Assembly (NCBI GenBank): GCA_945910005.1
Contig: CAMDTW010000655.1
Location: 188,201 to 252,200, forward strand
Direction of reading: 5' to 3'
Length of the DNA stretch: 64,000 nucleotides
Source: Isoperla grammatica
Taxonomy: Eukaryota > Arthropoda > Insecta > Plecoptera > Perlodidae
This document shows positions 46,879 to 59,473 of this stretch, piece after piece; positions within the stretch are counted from its first letter, which is position 1; each line of letters opens with the position of its first letter. The position numbers were made by a program, and so were the translations under genes. The notes beneath the pieces are model-generated. The model ran no database searches. It saw only the letters and a program-made list of their open reading frames with translations, and was not told where the DNA came from.

Positions 46879-48503
46879 TAGAAATTGGCTGATTTCAGTC
46901 TATCTACCACAAACTTCGAGTTTTAAGAGGAATCTTGCATACGGCTGGGATTCCTAAGGGTTTCAACCAAATTGCACAAATCGTTGTTTTAGAGAGTTTC
47001 AGGCTCCAATAAGCACAATTTGTCCATTTCGTTACATTTCGATAACTTCTTTAGAAGTTACACCCTCCGTTGAAAAATAAGAATTATAGGTTGCATTCTT
47101 CAAGAGTATTATGAATATGTATAAATCGAGTTTTTTGGTCGTTTTTGGTTAAACAATGCATAAAATATAGAAATTGTCTGATTTCAGTCTATCTACCACA
47201 AACTTCGAGTTTTAAGAGGAATCTTGCATACAGCTGGGATTCCTAAGTGTTTCAACCAAAGTTGACAAATCGTTGTTTTAGAGCGTTTCAGGTTCCAATA
47301 AGCACAATTTTGTTACATTTCGATATCTTCTATAGAAGTTACACCCTCCTTTGAAAAATAAAAATTATAGTTTTTATTCTTCAAGAGTATTATGAAAATG
47401 CATAAATTGAGTTTTTTGGTCGTTTTTGGTTAAAATATACATAAATTATAGAAATTGGCTGAATCAGTCTATCTACCACAAACTTCCAGTTTTAAGAGGA
47501 ATCTTGCATACAGCTGGGATTCCTAAGTGTTTCAACCAAAGTTGACAAATCGTTGTTTTAGAGCGATTCAGGCTCCAATAAGCACAATTTGTCCATTTCG
47601 TCACATTTTGATAACTTCTATAGAAGTTACACCCTCCGTTGAAAAATAAGAATGATAGTTTTTATTCTTCAAGAGTATTATGAAAATGCATAAATTGAGG
47701 TTTTTGGTCGTTTTTGGTAAAAATATGCATAAAATATAGAAATTGGCTGATTTCAGTCTATCTACCACAAACTTCGAGTTTTAAGAGGAATCTTGCATAC
47801 AGCTGGGATTCCTAAGTGTTTCAACCAAAGTTGACAAATCGTTGTTTTAGAGCGTTTCAGGCTCCAATAAGCACAATTCGTCCATTTCGTCACATTTCGA
47901 TAACATCTATAGAAGTTACACCCTCCGTTGAAAAATAAGAATTATAGGTTGCATTCTTCAAGAGTATTATGAAAATGCATAAATCGAGTTTTTTGGTCGT
48001 TTTTGGTTAAAATATGCATAAAATATAGAAATTGGCTGATTTCAGTCTATCTACCACAAACTTCGAGTTTTAAGAGGAATCTTGCATACAGCTGGGATTC
48101 CTAAGTGTTTCAACCAAAGTTGACAAATCGTTGTTTAAGAGCGTTTCAGGGGTTCAATAAGCCCATTTTGTCCATTTCGTCACATTTCGATAACTTTTAT
48201 AGAAGTTACACCCTCCGTTGAAAAATAAGAATTATAGTTTTTATTCTTCAAGAGTATTATCAAAATGCATAAATTGAGGTTTAAAGTCGTTTTTGGTTAA
48301 AATATGCATAAAATATAGAAATTGGCTGATTTCAGTCTATCTACAACAAACTTCCAGTTTTAAGAGGAATCTTGCATACGGATGGGATTCCTAAGGGTTT
48401 CTACCAAATTGCACAAATCGTTGTTTTAGAGCGTTCTAGGCTCCAATAAGCACAATTTGTCCATTTTGTTACATTTCGATAACTTCTTTAGAAGTTACAC
48501 CCT
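46879..48503. repeat. Poorly homogenised monomers right of the TTAGG block
   Basis: Five complete units plus the interrupted one, with many private changes: AGAGAGTTTC, ATTATGAATATGTATAAATCG, AAACAATGC, GAAATTGTCTG, CAGGTTCC, a deletion before TTTTGTTACATTTCGATATC, CCTTTGAAAAATAAAAATTATAG, AATATACATAAATTATAG, GGCTGAATCAG, AGAATGATAG (shared with the left side near 45942), GATAACATC, CAGGGGTTC, AGCCCATTTTG, TATTATCAAAATG and ACGGATGGG. They belong to no HOR I could recognise. Together with 45543-46349 they form a divergent island around the telomeric array. Confidence 0.75.
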
Positions 48504-50758
48504 CCGTTGAAAAATAAGAATTATAGGTTGCATTCTTCAAGAGTATTATGAAAATGCATAAATTGAGTTTTTTGGTCGTTTTTGGTTTAAATATGGATAA
48601 AATATAGAAATTGGCTGATTTCAGTCTATCTACCACAAACTTCCAGTTTTAAGAGGAATCTTGCATACGGCTGGGATTCCTAAGGGTTTCAACCAAAGTT
48701 GACAAATCGTTGTTTTAGAGCGTTTCAGGCTCCAATAAGCACAATTTGTCCATTTCGTCACATTTCGATAACTTCTATAGAAGTTACACCATCCGTTGAA
48801 AAATAAGAATTATAGGCTGCATTCTTCAAGAGTTTAATGAAAATGCATGAATTGAGTTTTTTCGTCGTTTTTGGTTGAAATATGCATAAAATATAGAAAT
48901 TAGCTGATTTTAGTCTATCTACCACAAACTTCCAGTTTTAAGAGGAATCTTGCATACGGCTGAGATTCCTAAGGGTGTCAACCAAATTGCACAAAACGTT
49001 GTTTTAGAGCGTTTCAGGCTCCAATAAGCACAATTTGTCCATTTCGTCACATTTCGATAACTTCTATAGAAGTTACACCCTCCGTCGAAAAATAAGAATT
49101 ATAGGTTGCATTCTTCAAGAGTTTATTGAAAATGCATAAATTGAGTTTTTTCGTCGTTTTTGGTTAAAATATGAATAAAAAATAGAAATTGGCTAATTTC
49201 AGTCTATCTACCACAAACTTCCAGTTTTAAGAGGAATCTTGCATACGGCTGGGATTCCTAAGGGTTTCAACCAAAGTTGACAAATCGTTGTTTTAGAGCG
49301 TTTCAGGCTCCAATAAGCACAATTTGTCCATTTCGTCACATTTCGATAACTTCTCTGGAAGTTACACCATCCGTTGAAAAATAAGAATTATAGGCTGCAT
49401 TCTTCAAGAGTATAATAAAAATGCATAAATTGAGTTTTTTCGTCGTTTTTGGTTAAAATATGCATAAAATATAGAAATTGGCTGATTTTTGGTCTATCTA
49501 CCACAAACTTCCAGTTTTAAGAGGAATCTTGCATACGGCTGGGATTCCTAAGGGTTTCAACCAAATTGCACAAAACGTTGTTTTAGAGCGTTTCAGGCTC
49601 CAATAAGCACAATTTGTCTATTTCGTCACATTTCGATAACTTCTATAGAAGTTACACTCTCCGTCGAAAAATAAGAATTATAGGTTGCATTCTTCAAGAG
49701 TATATTGAAAATGCATAAATTGAGTTTTTTCGTCGTTTTTGGTTAAAATATGCATAAAAAATAGAATTTGGCTGATTTCAGTCTATCTACCACAAACTTC
49801 CAGTTTTAAGAGGAATCTTGCATACGGCCCTAAGGGTTTCAACCAAAGTTGACAAATCGTTTTTTTAGAGCGTTTCAGGCTGCAATAAGCACAATTTGTC
49901 CATTTCGTCACATTTCGATAACTTCTTTAGAAGTAACACCCTCCGTTGAAAAATAAGAATTATAGTTTTTATTCTTCAAGAGTATTATGAAAATGCATAA
50001 ATTGAGGTTTTAAGTCGTTTTTGGTTAAAATATGCATAAAATATAGAAATTGGCTGATTTCAGTCTATCTACAACAAACTTCCAGTCTTAAGAGGAATCT
50101 TGCATACGGCTGGGATTCCTAAGGGTTTCAACCAAATTGCACAAATCGTTGTTTTAGAGCGTTCTAGGCTCCAATAAGCCCAATTTGTCCATTTCGTTAC
50201 ATTTCGATAACTTCTTTAGAAGTTACACCCTCCGTTGAAAAATAAGAATTATAGGTTGCATTCTTCAAGAGTATTATGAAAATGCAAAAATCGAGTTTTT
50301 TGGTCGTTTTTGGTTAAAATATGCATAAAATATAGAAATTGGCTGATTTTTAGTCTATCTACCACAAACTTCGAGTTTTAAGAGGAATCTTGCATACAGC
50401 TGGGATTCCTAAGTGTTTCAACCAAAGTTGACAAATCGTTGTTTTAGTGCGTTTCAGGCTCCAATAAGCACAATTTGTCCATTTCGTTACATTTCGATAA
50501 CTTCTTTAGAAGTTACACCATCCGTTGAAAAATAAGAATTATAGGCTGCATTCTTCAAGAGTTTAATGAAAATGCATAAATTGAGTTTTTTCGTCGTTTT
50601 TGGTTGAAATATGCATAAAATATAGAAATTAGCTGATTTTAGTCTATCTACCACAAACTTCCAGTTTTAAGAGGAATCTTGCATACGGCTGGGATTCCTA
50701 AGGGTGTCAACCAAATTGCACAAAACGTTGTTTTAGAGCGTTTCAGGCTCCAATAAGC
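48504..50758. repeat. 8-monomer block, copy 2 (pair with 40146-42400)
   Basis: Repeats the first copy at 8,358 bp, including GATTTTTGGTC (~49486), the 7-bp-deleted GCATACGGCCCTAAGG (49820), CAGTCTTAAG and CAAAAATCGAG with GATTTTTAGTC. Private differences are GCATGAATTG (~48845), GGCTGAGATTCC (~48959) and AGAATTTGG (~49765). The last monomer (50522) starts like its partner but ends as TTTGTCTATTTCGTCTTATTTCG, the ending seen at ~36930. It overlaps the first copy of the 14-mer HOR, which starts at 49943. Confidence 0.8.
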
Positions 50759-51676
50759 ACAATTTGTCTATTTCGTCTTATTTCGATAACTTCTATAGAA
50801 GTTACACTCTCCGTCGAAAAATAAGAATTATAGGTTGCATTCTTCAAGAGTATATTGAAAAGGCATAAATTGAGTTTTTTCGTCGTTTTTGGTTAAAATA
50901 TGCATAAAAAATAGAAATTAGCTGATTTCAGTCTATCTACCACCAACTTCCAGTTTTAAGAGGAATCTTGCTAAGGCTGGGATTCCTAAGGGTTTCAACC
51001 AAAGTTGACAAATCGTTTTTTTAGAGCGTTTTAGGCTCCAATAAGCACAATTTGTCCATTTCGTCACATTTCGATAACTTCTTTAGAAGTAACACCCTCC
51101 GTTGAAAAATAAGAATTATAGTTTTTATTCTTCAAGAGTATTATGAAAATGCATAAATTGAGGTTTTAAGTCGTTTTTGGTTAAAATATGCATAAAATAT
51201 AGAAATTGGCTGATTTCAGTCTATCTACAACAAACTTCCAGTCTTAAGAGGAATCTTGCATACGGCTGGGATTCCTAAGGGTTTCAACCAAATTGCACAA
51301 ATCGTTGTTTAAGAGCGTTCTAGGCTCCAATAAGCCCAATTTGTCCATTTCGTTACATTTCGATAACTTCTTTAGAAGTTACACCCTCCGTTGAAAAATA
51401 AGAATTATAGGTTGCATTCTTCAAGAGTATTATGAAAATGCAAAAATCGAGTTTTTTGGTCGTTTTTGGTTAAAATATGCATAAAATATAGAAATTGGCT
51501 GATTTCAGTCTATCTACCACAAACTTCGAGTTTTAAGAGGAATCTTGCATACAGCTGGGATTCCTAAGTGTTTCAACCAAAGTTGACAAATCGTTGTTTT
51601 AGTGCGTTTCAGGCTCCAATAAGCACAATTTGTCCATTTCGTTACATTTCGATAACTTCTTTAGAAGTTACACCCT

Positions 51677-51965
51677 CCGTTGAAAAATAAGAATTATAGG
51701 TTGCATTCTTCAAGAGTATTATGAAAATGCATAAATCGAGTATTTTGGTCGTTTTTGGTTTAAATATGCATAAAATATAGAAATAGGCTGATTTCAGTCT
51801 ATCTACAACAAACATCCAGTTTTAAGAGGAATCTTGCATACGGCTGGGATTCCTAAGGGTTTCAACCAAAGTTGACAAATCGTTGTTGTAGAGCGTTTCA
51901 GGCTCCAATAAGCACAATTTGTCCATTTCGTCACATTTCGATAACTTCTCTGGAAGTTACACCAT
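51677..51965. repeat. Chimeric monomer fixed in both copies of the 14-mer HOR
   Basis: The left part is the AAATCGAGTATTTTGG / GAAATAGG variant (compare 24841 and 37837). The right part is the CTACAACAAACATCC / TTGTTGTAG / TCTCTGGAAG variant (compare ~25708 and ~38700). In the 12-monomer block these two lie three monomers apart, so two whole monomers and parts of two more have been lost by the fusion. The same chimera occurs at the equivalent place about 55.7 kb, showing that the fusion came before the duplication of the 14-mer. Confidence 0.75.
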
Positions 51966-53699
51966 CCGTTGAAAAATAAGAATTATAGGCTGCATTCTTC
52001 AAGAGTATAATGAAAATGCATAAATTGAGTTTTTTCGTCGTTTTTGGTTAAAATATGCATAAAATATAGAAATTGGCTGATTTTAGTCTATCTACCACAA
52101 ACTTCCAGTTTTAAGAGGAATCTTGCATACGGCTGGGATTCCTAAGGGTTTCAACCAAATTGCACAAAACGTTGTTTTAGAGCGTTTCAGGCTCCAATAA
52201 GCACAATTTGTCTATTTCGTCACATTTCGATAACTTCTATAGAAGTTACACTCTCCGTCGAAAAATAAGAATTATAGGTTGCATTCTTCAAGAGTATATT
52301 GAAAATGGATAAATTGAGTTTTTTCGTCGTTTTTGGTTAAAATATGCATAAAAAATAGAAATTGGCTGATTTCAGTCTATCTACCACAAACTTCCAGTTT
52401 TAAGAGGAATCTTGCATACGGCTGGGATTCCTAAGGGTTTCAATCAAAGTTGACAAATCGTTTTTTTAGAGCGTTTCAGGCTCCAATAAGCACAATTTGT
52501 CCATTTCGTCACATTTCGATAACTTCTTTAGAAGTAACACCCTCCGTTGAAAAATAAGAATTATAGGCTGCATTCTTCAAGAGTATAATGAAAATGCATA
52601 AATTGAGTTTTTTCGTCGTTTTTGGTTAAAATATGCATAAAATATAGATATTGGCTGATTTTAGTCTATCTACCACAAACTTCCAGTTTTAAGAGGAATC
52701 TTGCATACGGCTGGGATTCCTAAGGGTTTCAACCAAATTGCACAAAACGTTGTTTTAGAGCGTTTCAGGCTCTAATAAGCACAATTTGTCCATTTCGTCA
52801 CATTTCGATAACTTCTATAGAAGTTACACCCTCCGTCGAAAAATAAGAATTATAGGTTGCATTCTTCAAGAGTATATTGAAAATGCATAAATTGAGTTTT
52901 TTCGTCGTTTTTGGTTAAAATATGCATAAAAAAAAGAAACTGGCTGATTTCAGTCTATCTACCACAAACTTCCAGTTTTAAGAGGAATCTTGCATACGGC
53001 TGGGATTCTTAAGGATTTCAACCAATTTGCACAAAACGTTGTTTTACAGCGTTTCAGGCTCCAATTAGCACAATTTGTCCATTTTGTCACATTTCGATAA
53101 CTTCTATAGAAGTTACACCCACCGTTGAAAAATAAGAATTATAGGTTGCATTCTTCAAGAGTATTATGAAAATGCATAAATTGAGTTTTTTGGTCGTTTT
53201 TGGTTTAAATATGGATAAAATATAGAAATTGGCTGATTTCAGTCTATCTACCACAAACTTCCAGTTTTAAGAGGAATCTTGCATACGGCTGGGATTCCTA
53301 AGGGTTTCAACCAAAGTTGACAAATCGTTGTTTTAGAGCGTTTTAGGCTCCAATAAGCACAATTTGTCCATTTCGTCACATTTCGATAACTTCTATAGAA
53401 GTTACACCATCCGTTGAAAAATAAGAATTATAGGCTGCATTCTTCAAGAGTTTAATGAAAATGCATAAATTGAGTTTTTTCGTCGTTTTTGGTTGAAATA
53501 TGCATAAAATATAGAAATTAGCTGACTTTAGTCTATCTACCACAAACTTCCAGTTTTAAGAGGAATCTTGCATACGGCTGGGATTCCTAAGGGTGTCAAC
53601 CAAATTGCACAAAACGTTGTTTTAGAGCGTTTCAGGCTCCAATAAGCACAATTTGTCCATTTCGTCACATTTCGATAACTTCTATAGAAGTTACACCCT

Positions 53700-53981
53700 C
53701 CGTCGAAAAATAAGAATTATAGGTTGCATTCTTCAAGAGTTTATTGAAAATGCATAAATTGAGTTTTTTCGTCGTTTTTGGTTAAAATATGAATAAAAAA
53801 TAGAAATTGGCTGATTTCAGTCTATCTACCACAAACTTCCAGTTTTAAGAGGAATCTTGCATACGGCCCTAAGGGTTTCAACCAAAGTTGACAAATCGTT
53901 TTTTTAGAGCGTTTCAGGCTGCAATAAGCACAATTTGTCCATTTCGTCACATTTCGATAACTTCTTTAGAAGTAACACCCT
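53700..53981. repeat. Chimeric 282-bp monomer at the 14-mer HOR join
   Basis: The left part has TTTATTG and ATGAATAAAAAATAG, which elsewhere continue with GGCTAATTTCAG; here it reads GGCTGATTTCAG. The right part has GCATACGGCCCTAAGG (7-bp deletion) and CTGCAATAAG. The corresponding monomer of copy 2 (57739) keeps the complete GCTAATTTCAG form. The switch is therefore the crossover that made the two 14-mer copies tandem, located between the GAATAAA and GCTGATTT markers at about 53790-53810. Confidence 0.8.
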
Positions 53982-56900
53982 CCGTTGAAAAATAAGAATT
54001 ATAGTTTTTATTCTTCAAGAGTATTATGAAAATGCATAAATTGAGGTTTTAAGTCGTTTTTGGTTAAAATATGCATAAAATATAGAAATTGGCTGATTTC
54101 AGTCTATCTACAACAAACTTCCAGTCTTAAGAGGAATCTTGCATACGGCTGGGATTCCTAAGGGTTTCAACCAAATTGCACAAATCGTTGTTTTAGAGCG
54201 TTCTAGGCTCCAATAAGCCCAATTTGTCCATTTCGTTACATTTCGATAACTTCTTTAGAAGTTACACCCTCCGTTGAAAAATAAGAATTATAGGTTGCAT
54301 TCTTCAAGAGTATTATGAAAATGCAAAAATCGAGTTTTTTGGTCGTTTTTGGTTAAAATATGCATAAAATATAGAAATTGGCTGATTTTTAGTCTATCTA
54401 CCACAAACTTCGAGTTTTAAGAGGAATCTTGCATACAGCTGGGATTCCTAAGTGTTTCAACCAAAGTTGACAAATCGTTGTTTTAGTGCGTTTCAGGCTC
54501 CAATAAGCACAATTTGTCCATTTCGTTACATTTCGATAACTTCTTTAGAAGTTACACCATCCGTTGAAAAATAAGAATTATAGGCTGCATTCTTCAAGAG
54601 TTTAATGAAAATGCATAAATTGAGTTTTTTCGTCGTTTTTGGTTGAAATATGCATAAAATATAGAAATTAGCTGATTTTAGTCTATCTACCACAAACTTC
54701 CAGTTTTAAGAGGAATCTTGCATACGGCTGGGATTCCTAAGGGTGTCAACCAAATTGCACAAAACGTTGTTTTAGAGCGTTTCAGGCTCCAATAAGCACA
54801 ATTTGTCTATTTCGTCTTATTTCGATAACTTCTATAGAAGTTACACTCTCCGTCGAAAAATAAGAATTATAGGTTGCATTCTTCAAGAGTATATTGAAAA
54901 GGCATAAATTGAGTTTTTTCGTCGTTTTTGGTTAAAATATGCATAAAAAATAGAAATTAGCTGATTTCAGTCTATCTACCACCAACTTCCAGTTTTAAGA
55001 GGAATCTTGCTACGGCTGGGATTCCTAAGGGTTTCAACCAAAGTTGACAAATCGTTTTTTTAGAGCGTTTTAGGCTCCAATAAGCACAATTTGTCCATTT
55101 CGTCACATTTCGATAACTTCTTTAGAAGTAACACCCTCCGTTGAAAAATAAGAATTATAGTTTTTATTCTTCAAGAGTATTATGAAAATGCATAAATTGA
55201 GGTTTTAAGTCGTTTTTGGTTAAAATATGCATAAAATATAGAAATTGGCTGATTTCAGTCTATCTACAACAAACTTCCAGTCTTAAGAGGAATCTTGCAT
55301 ACGGCTGGGATTCCTAAGGGTTTCAACCAAATTGCACAAATCGTTGTTTAAGAGCGTTCTAGGCTCCAATAAGCCCAATTTGTCCATTTCGTTACATTTC
55401 GATAACTTCTTTAGAAGTTACACCCTCCGTTGAAAAATAAGAATTATAGGTTGCATTCTTCAAGAGTATTATGAAAATGCAAAAATCGAGTTTTTTGGTC
55501 GTTTTTGGTTAAAATATGCATAAAATATAGAAATTGGCTGATTTCAGTCTATCTACCACAAACTTCGAGTTTTAAGAGGAATCTTGCATACAGCTGGGAT
55601 TCCTAAGTGTTTCAACCAAAGTTGACAAATCGTTGTTTTAGTGCGTTTCAGGCTCCAATAAGCACAATTTGTCCATTTCGTTACATTTCGATAACTTCTT
55701 TAGAAGTTACACCCTCCGTTGAAAAATAAGAATTATAGGTTGCATTCTTCAAGAGTATTATGAAAATGCATAAATCGAGTATTTTGGTCGTTTTTGGTTT
55801 AAATATGCATAAAATATAGAAATAGGCTGATTTCAGTCTATCTACAACAAACATCCAGTTTTAAGAGGAATCTTGCATACGGCTGGGATTCCTAAGGGTT
55901 TCAACCAAAGTTGACAAATCGTTGTTGTAGAGCGTTTCAGGCTCCAATAAGCACAATTTGTCCATTTCGTCACATTTCGATAACTTCTCTGGAAGTTACA
56001 CCATCCGTTGAAAAATAAGAATTATAGGCTGCATTCTTCAAGAGTATAATGAAAATGCATAAATTGAGTTTTTTCGTCGTTTTTGGTTAAAATATGCATA
56101 AAATATAGAAATTGGCTGATTTTAGTCTATCTACCACAAACTTCCAGTTTTAAGAGGAATCTTGCATACGGCTGGGATTCCTAAGGGTTTCAACCAAATT
56201 GCACAAAACGTTGTTTTAGAGCGTTTCAGGCTCCAATAAGCACAATTTGTCTATTTCGTCACATTTCGATAACTTCTATAGAAGTTACACTCTCCGTCGA
56301 AAAATAAGAATTATAGGTTGCATTCTTCAAGAGTATATTGAAAATGGATAAATTGAGTTTTTTCGTCGTTTTTGGTTAAAATATGCATAAAAAATAGAAA
56401 TTGGCTGATTTCAGTCTATCTACCACAAACTTCCAGTTTTAAGAGGAATCTTGCATACGGCTGGGATTCCTAAGGGTTTCAATCAAAGTTGACAAATCGT
56501 TTTTTTAGAGCGTTTCAGGCTCCAATAAGCACAATTTGTCCATTTCGTCACATTTCGATAACTTCTTTAGAAGTAACACCCTCCGTTGAAAAATAAGAAT
56601 TATAGGCTGCATTCTTCAAGAGTATAATGAAAATGCATAAATTGAGTTTTTTCGTCGTTTTTGGTTAAAATATGCATAAAATATAGATATTGGCTGATTT
56701 TAGTCTATCTACCACAAACTTCCAGTTTTAAGAGGAATCTTGCATACGGCTGGGATTCCTAAGGGTTTCAACCAAATTGCACAAAACGTTGTTTTAGAGC
56801 GTTTCAGGCTCTAATAAGCACAATTTGTCCATTTCGTCACATTTCGATAACTTCTATAGAAGTTACACCCTCCGTCGAAAAATAAGAATTATAGGTTGCA

Positions 56901-58027
56901 TTCTTCAAGAGTATATTGAAAATGCATAAATTGAGTTTTTTCGTCGTTTTTGGTTAAAATATGCATAAAAAAAAGAAACTGGCTGATTTCAGTCTATCTA
57001 CCACAAACTTCCAGTTTTAAGAGGAATCTTGCATACGGCTGGGATTCTTAAGGATTTCAACCAATTTGCACAAAACGTTGTTTTACAGCGTTTCAGGCTC
57101 CAATTAGCACAATTTGTCCATTTTGTCACATTTCGATAACTTCTATAGAAGTTACACCCACCGTTGAAAAATAAGAATTATAGGTTGCATTCTTCAAGAG
57201 TATTATGAAAATGCATAAATTGAGTTTTTTGGTCGTTTTTGGTTTAAATATGGATAAAATATAGAAATTGGCTGATTTCAGTCTATCTACCACAAACTTC
57301 CAGTTTTAAGAGGAATCTTGCATACGGCTGGGATTCCTAAGGGTTTCAACCAAAGTTGACAAATCGTTGTTTTAGAGCGTTTTAGGCTCCAATAAGCACA
57401 ATTTGTCCATTTCGTCACATTTCGATAACTTCTATAGAAGTTACACCATCCGTTGAAAAATAAGAATTATAGGCTGCATTCTTCAAGAGTTTAATGAAAA
57501 TGCATAAATTGAGTTTTTTCGTCGTTTTTGGTTGAAATATGCATAAAATATAGAAATTAGCTGACTTTAGTCTATCTACCACAAACTTCCAGTTTTAAGA
57601 GGAATCTTGCATACGGCTGGGATTCCTAAGGGTGTCAACCAAATTGCACAAAACGTTGTTTTAGAGCGTTTCAGGCTCCAATAAGCACAATTTGTCCATT
57701 TCGTCACATTTCGATAACTTCTATAGAAGTTACACCCTCCGTCGAAAAATAAGAATTATAGGTTGCATTCTTCAAGAGTTTATTGAAAATGCATAAATTG
57801 AGTTTTTTCGTCGTTTTTGGTTAAAATATGAATAAAAAATAGAAATTGGCTAATTTCAGTCTATCTACCACAAACTTCCAGTTTTAAGAGGAATCTTGCA
57901 TACGGCTGGGATTCCTAAGGGTTTCAACCAAAGTTGACAAATCGTTGTTTTAGAGCGTTTCAGGCTCCAATAAGCACAATTTGTCCATTTCGTCACATTT
58001 CGATAACTTCTATAGAAGTTACACCCT
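53982..58027. repeat. 14-monomer HOR, copy 2 (4,046 bp)
   Basis: Follows copy 1 at 4,039 bp through thirteen monomers and ends in a full-length GCTAATTTCAG monomer in place of the 282-bp chimera, which accounts for the seven extra bases. Shared rare markers include GGATTCTTAAGG (~53003 and ~57042), CAATTAGCACAATTTG and AGCTGACTTTAG. The two copies look nearly identical, which implies a recent duplication. Confidence 0.87.
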
Positions 58028-58316
58028 CCGTCGAAAAATAAGAATTATAGGTTGCATTCTTCAAGAGTTTATTGAAAATGCATAAATTGAGTTTTTTCGT
58101 CGTTTTTGGTTAAAATATGAATAAAAAATAGAAATTGGCTAATTTCAGTCTATCTACCACAAACTTCCAGTTTTAAGAGGAATCTTGCATACGGCTGGGA
58201 TTCCTAAGGGTTTCAACCAAAGTTGACAAATCGTTGTTTTAGAGCGTTTCAGGCTCCAATAAGCACAATTTGTCCATTTCGTCACATTTCGATAACTTCT
58301 CTGGAAGTTACACCAT
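57739..58316. repeat. Tandem duplication of a single monomer
   Basis: Two successive units starting at 57739 and 58028 are the same over almost their whole length, including the TTTATTG / ATGAATAAAAAATAG / GGCTAATTTCAG markers. They differ only near the end, where the first has TTCTATAGAAG and ACACCCTCC and the second TTCTCTGGAAG and ACACCATCC. The first ending is that of the monomer normally found just upstream. The duplication is thus a one-unit unequal exchange with the crossover in the terminal ~80 bp. Confidence 0.8.
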
Positions 58317-59473
58317 CCGTTGAAAAATAAGAATTATAGGCTGCATTCTTCAAGAGTATAATAAAAATGCATAAATTGAGTTTTTTCGTCGTTTTTGGTT
58401 AAAATATGCATAAAATATAGAAATTGGCTGATTTTTGGTCTATCTACCACAAACTTCCAGTTTTAAGAGGAATTTTGCATACGGCTGGGATTCCTAAGGG
58501 TTTCAACCAAATTGCACAAAACGTTGTTTTAGAGCGTTTCAGGCTCCAATAAGCACAATTTGTCTATTTCGTCACATTTCGATAACTTCTATAGAAGTTA
58601 CACTCTCCGTCGAAAAATAAGAATTATATGTTGCATTCTTGAAGAGTATATTGAAAATGCATAAATTGAGTTTTTTCGTCGTTTTTGGTTAAAATATGCA
58701 TAAAAAATAGAAATTGGCTGATTTCAGTCTATCTACCACAAACTTCCAGTTTTAAGAGGAATCTTGCATACGGCTGGGATTCCTAAGGGTTTCAACCAAA
58801 GTTGACAAATCGTTTTTTTAGAGCGTTTCAGGCTGCAATAAGCACAATTTGTCCATTTCGTCACATTTCGATAACTTCTTTAGAAGTAACACCCTCCGTT
58901 GAAAAATAAGAATTATAGTTTTTATTCTTCAAGAGTATTATGAAAATGCATAAATTGAGGTTTTAAGTCGTTTTTGGTTAAAATATGCATAAAATATAGA
59001 AATTGGCTGATTTCAGTCTATCTACAACAAACTTCCAGTCTTAAGAGGAATCTTGCATACGGCTGGGATTCCTAAGGGTTTCAACCAAATTGCACAAATC
59101 GTTGTTTTAGAGCGTTCTAGGCTCCAATAAGCCCAATTTGTCCATTTCGTTACATTTCGATAACTTCTTTAGAAGTTACACCCTCCGTTGAAAAATAAGA
59201 ATTATAGGTTGCATTCTTCAAGAGTATTATGAAAATGCAAAAATCGAGTTTTTTGGTCGTTTTTGGTTAAAATATGCATAAAATATAGAAATTGGCTGAT
59301 TTCAGTCTATCTACCACAAACTTCGAGTTTTAAGAGGAATCTTGCATACAGCTGGGATTCCTAAGTGTTTCAACCAAAGTTGACAAATCGTTGTTTTAGT
59401 GCGTTTCAGGCTCCAATAAGCACAATTTGTCCATTTCGTTACATTTCGATAACTTCTTTAGAAGTTACACCCT

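Larger units (their letters stand above)
49943..53981. repeat. 14-monomer HOR, copy 1 (4,039 bp)
   Basis: Fourteen monomers repeated from 53982 at a constant 4,039 bp: CAGTCTTAAG, CAAAAATCGAG with GATTTTTAGTC, a TTTAATG / TCGTCTTATTTCG chimera, GAAAAGGC with CACCAAC (50971 and 55010), a second CAGTCTTAAG / CAAAAATCGAG pair, an AAATCGAGTATTTTGG / AAACATCC chimera, GGATAAA with AATCAAAG, GATATTGG, GGATTCTTAAGG with CAATTAGC, CACCGTTG, AGCTGACTTTAG (53521 and 57560) and a last chimeric monomer. A private difference in this copy is TTGCTAAGG (50970), where copy 2 has TTGCTACGG. Several units are themselves fusions of variants seen intact elsewhere, so this HOR is younger than the rearrangements it contains. 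Confidence 0.88.

Noticed and set aside
46308..46920. Transposon or retroelement insertion with a 42-bp target-site duplication
   Set aside because: The inserted DNA is purely TTAGG plus a 12-bp filler. There is no ORF, terminal repeat or poly-A tail. The duplicated 42 bp is longer than typical target-site duplications and differs by two substitutions that are ordinary monomer variants.
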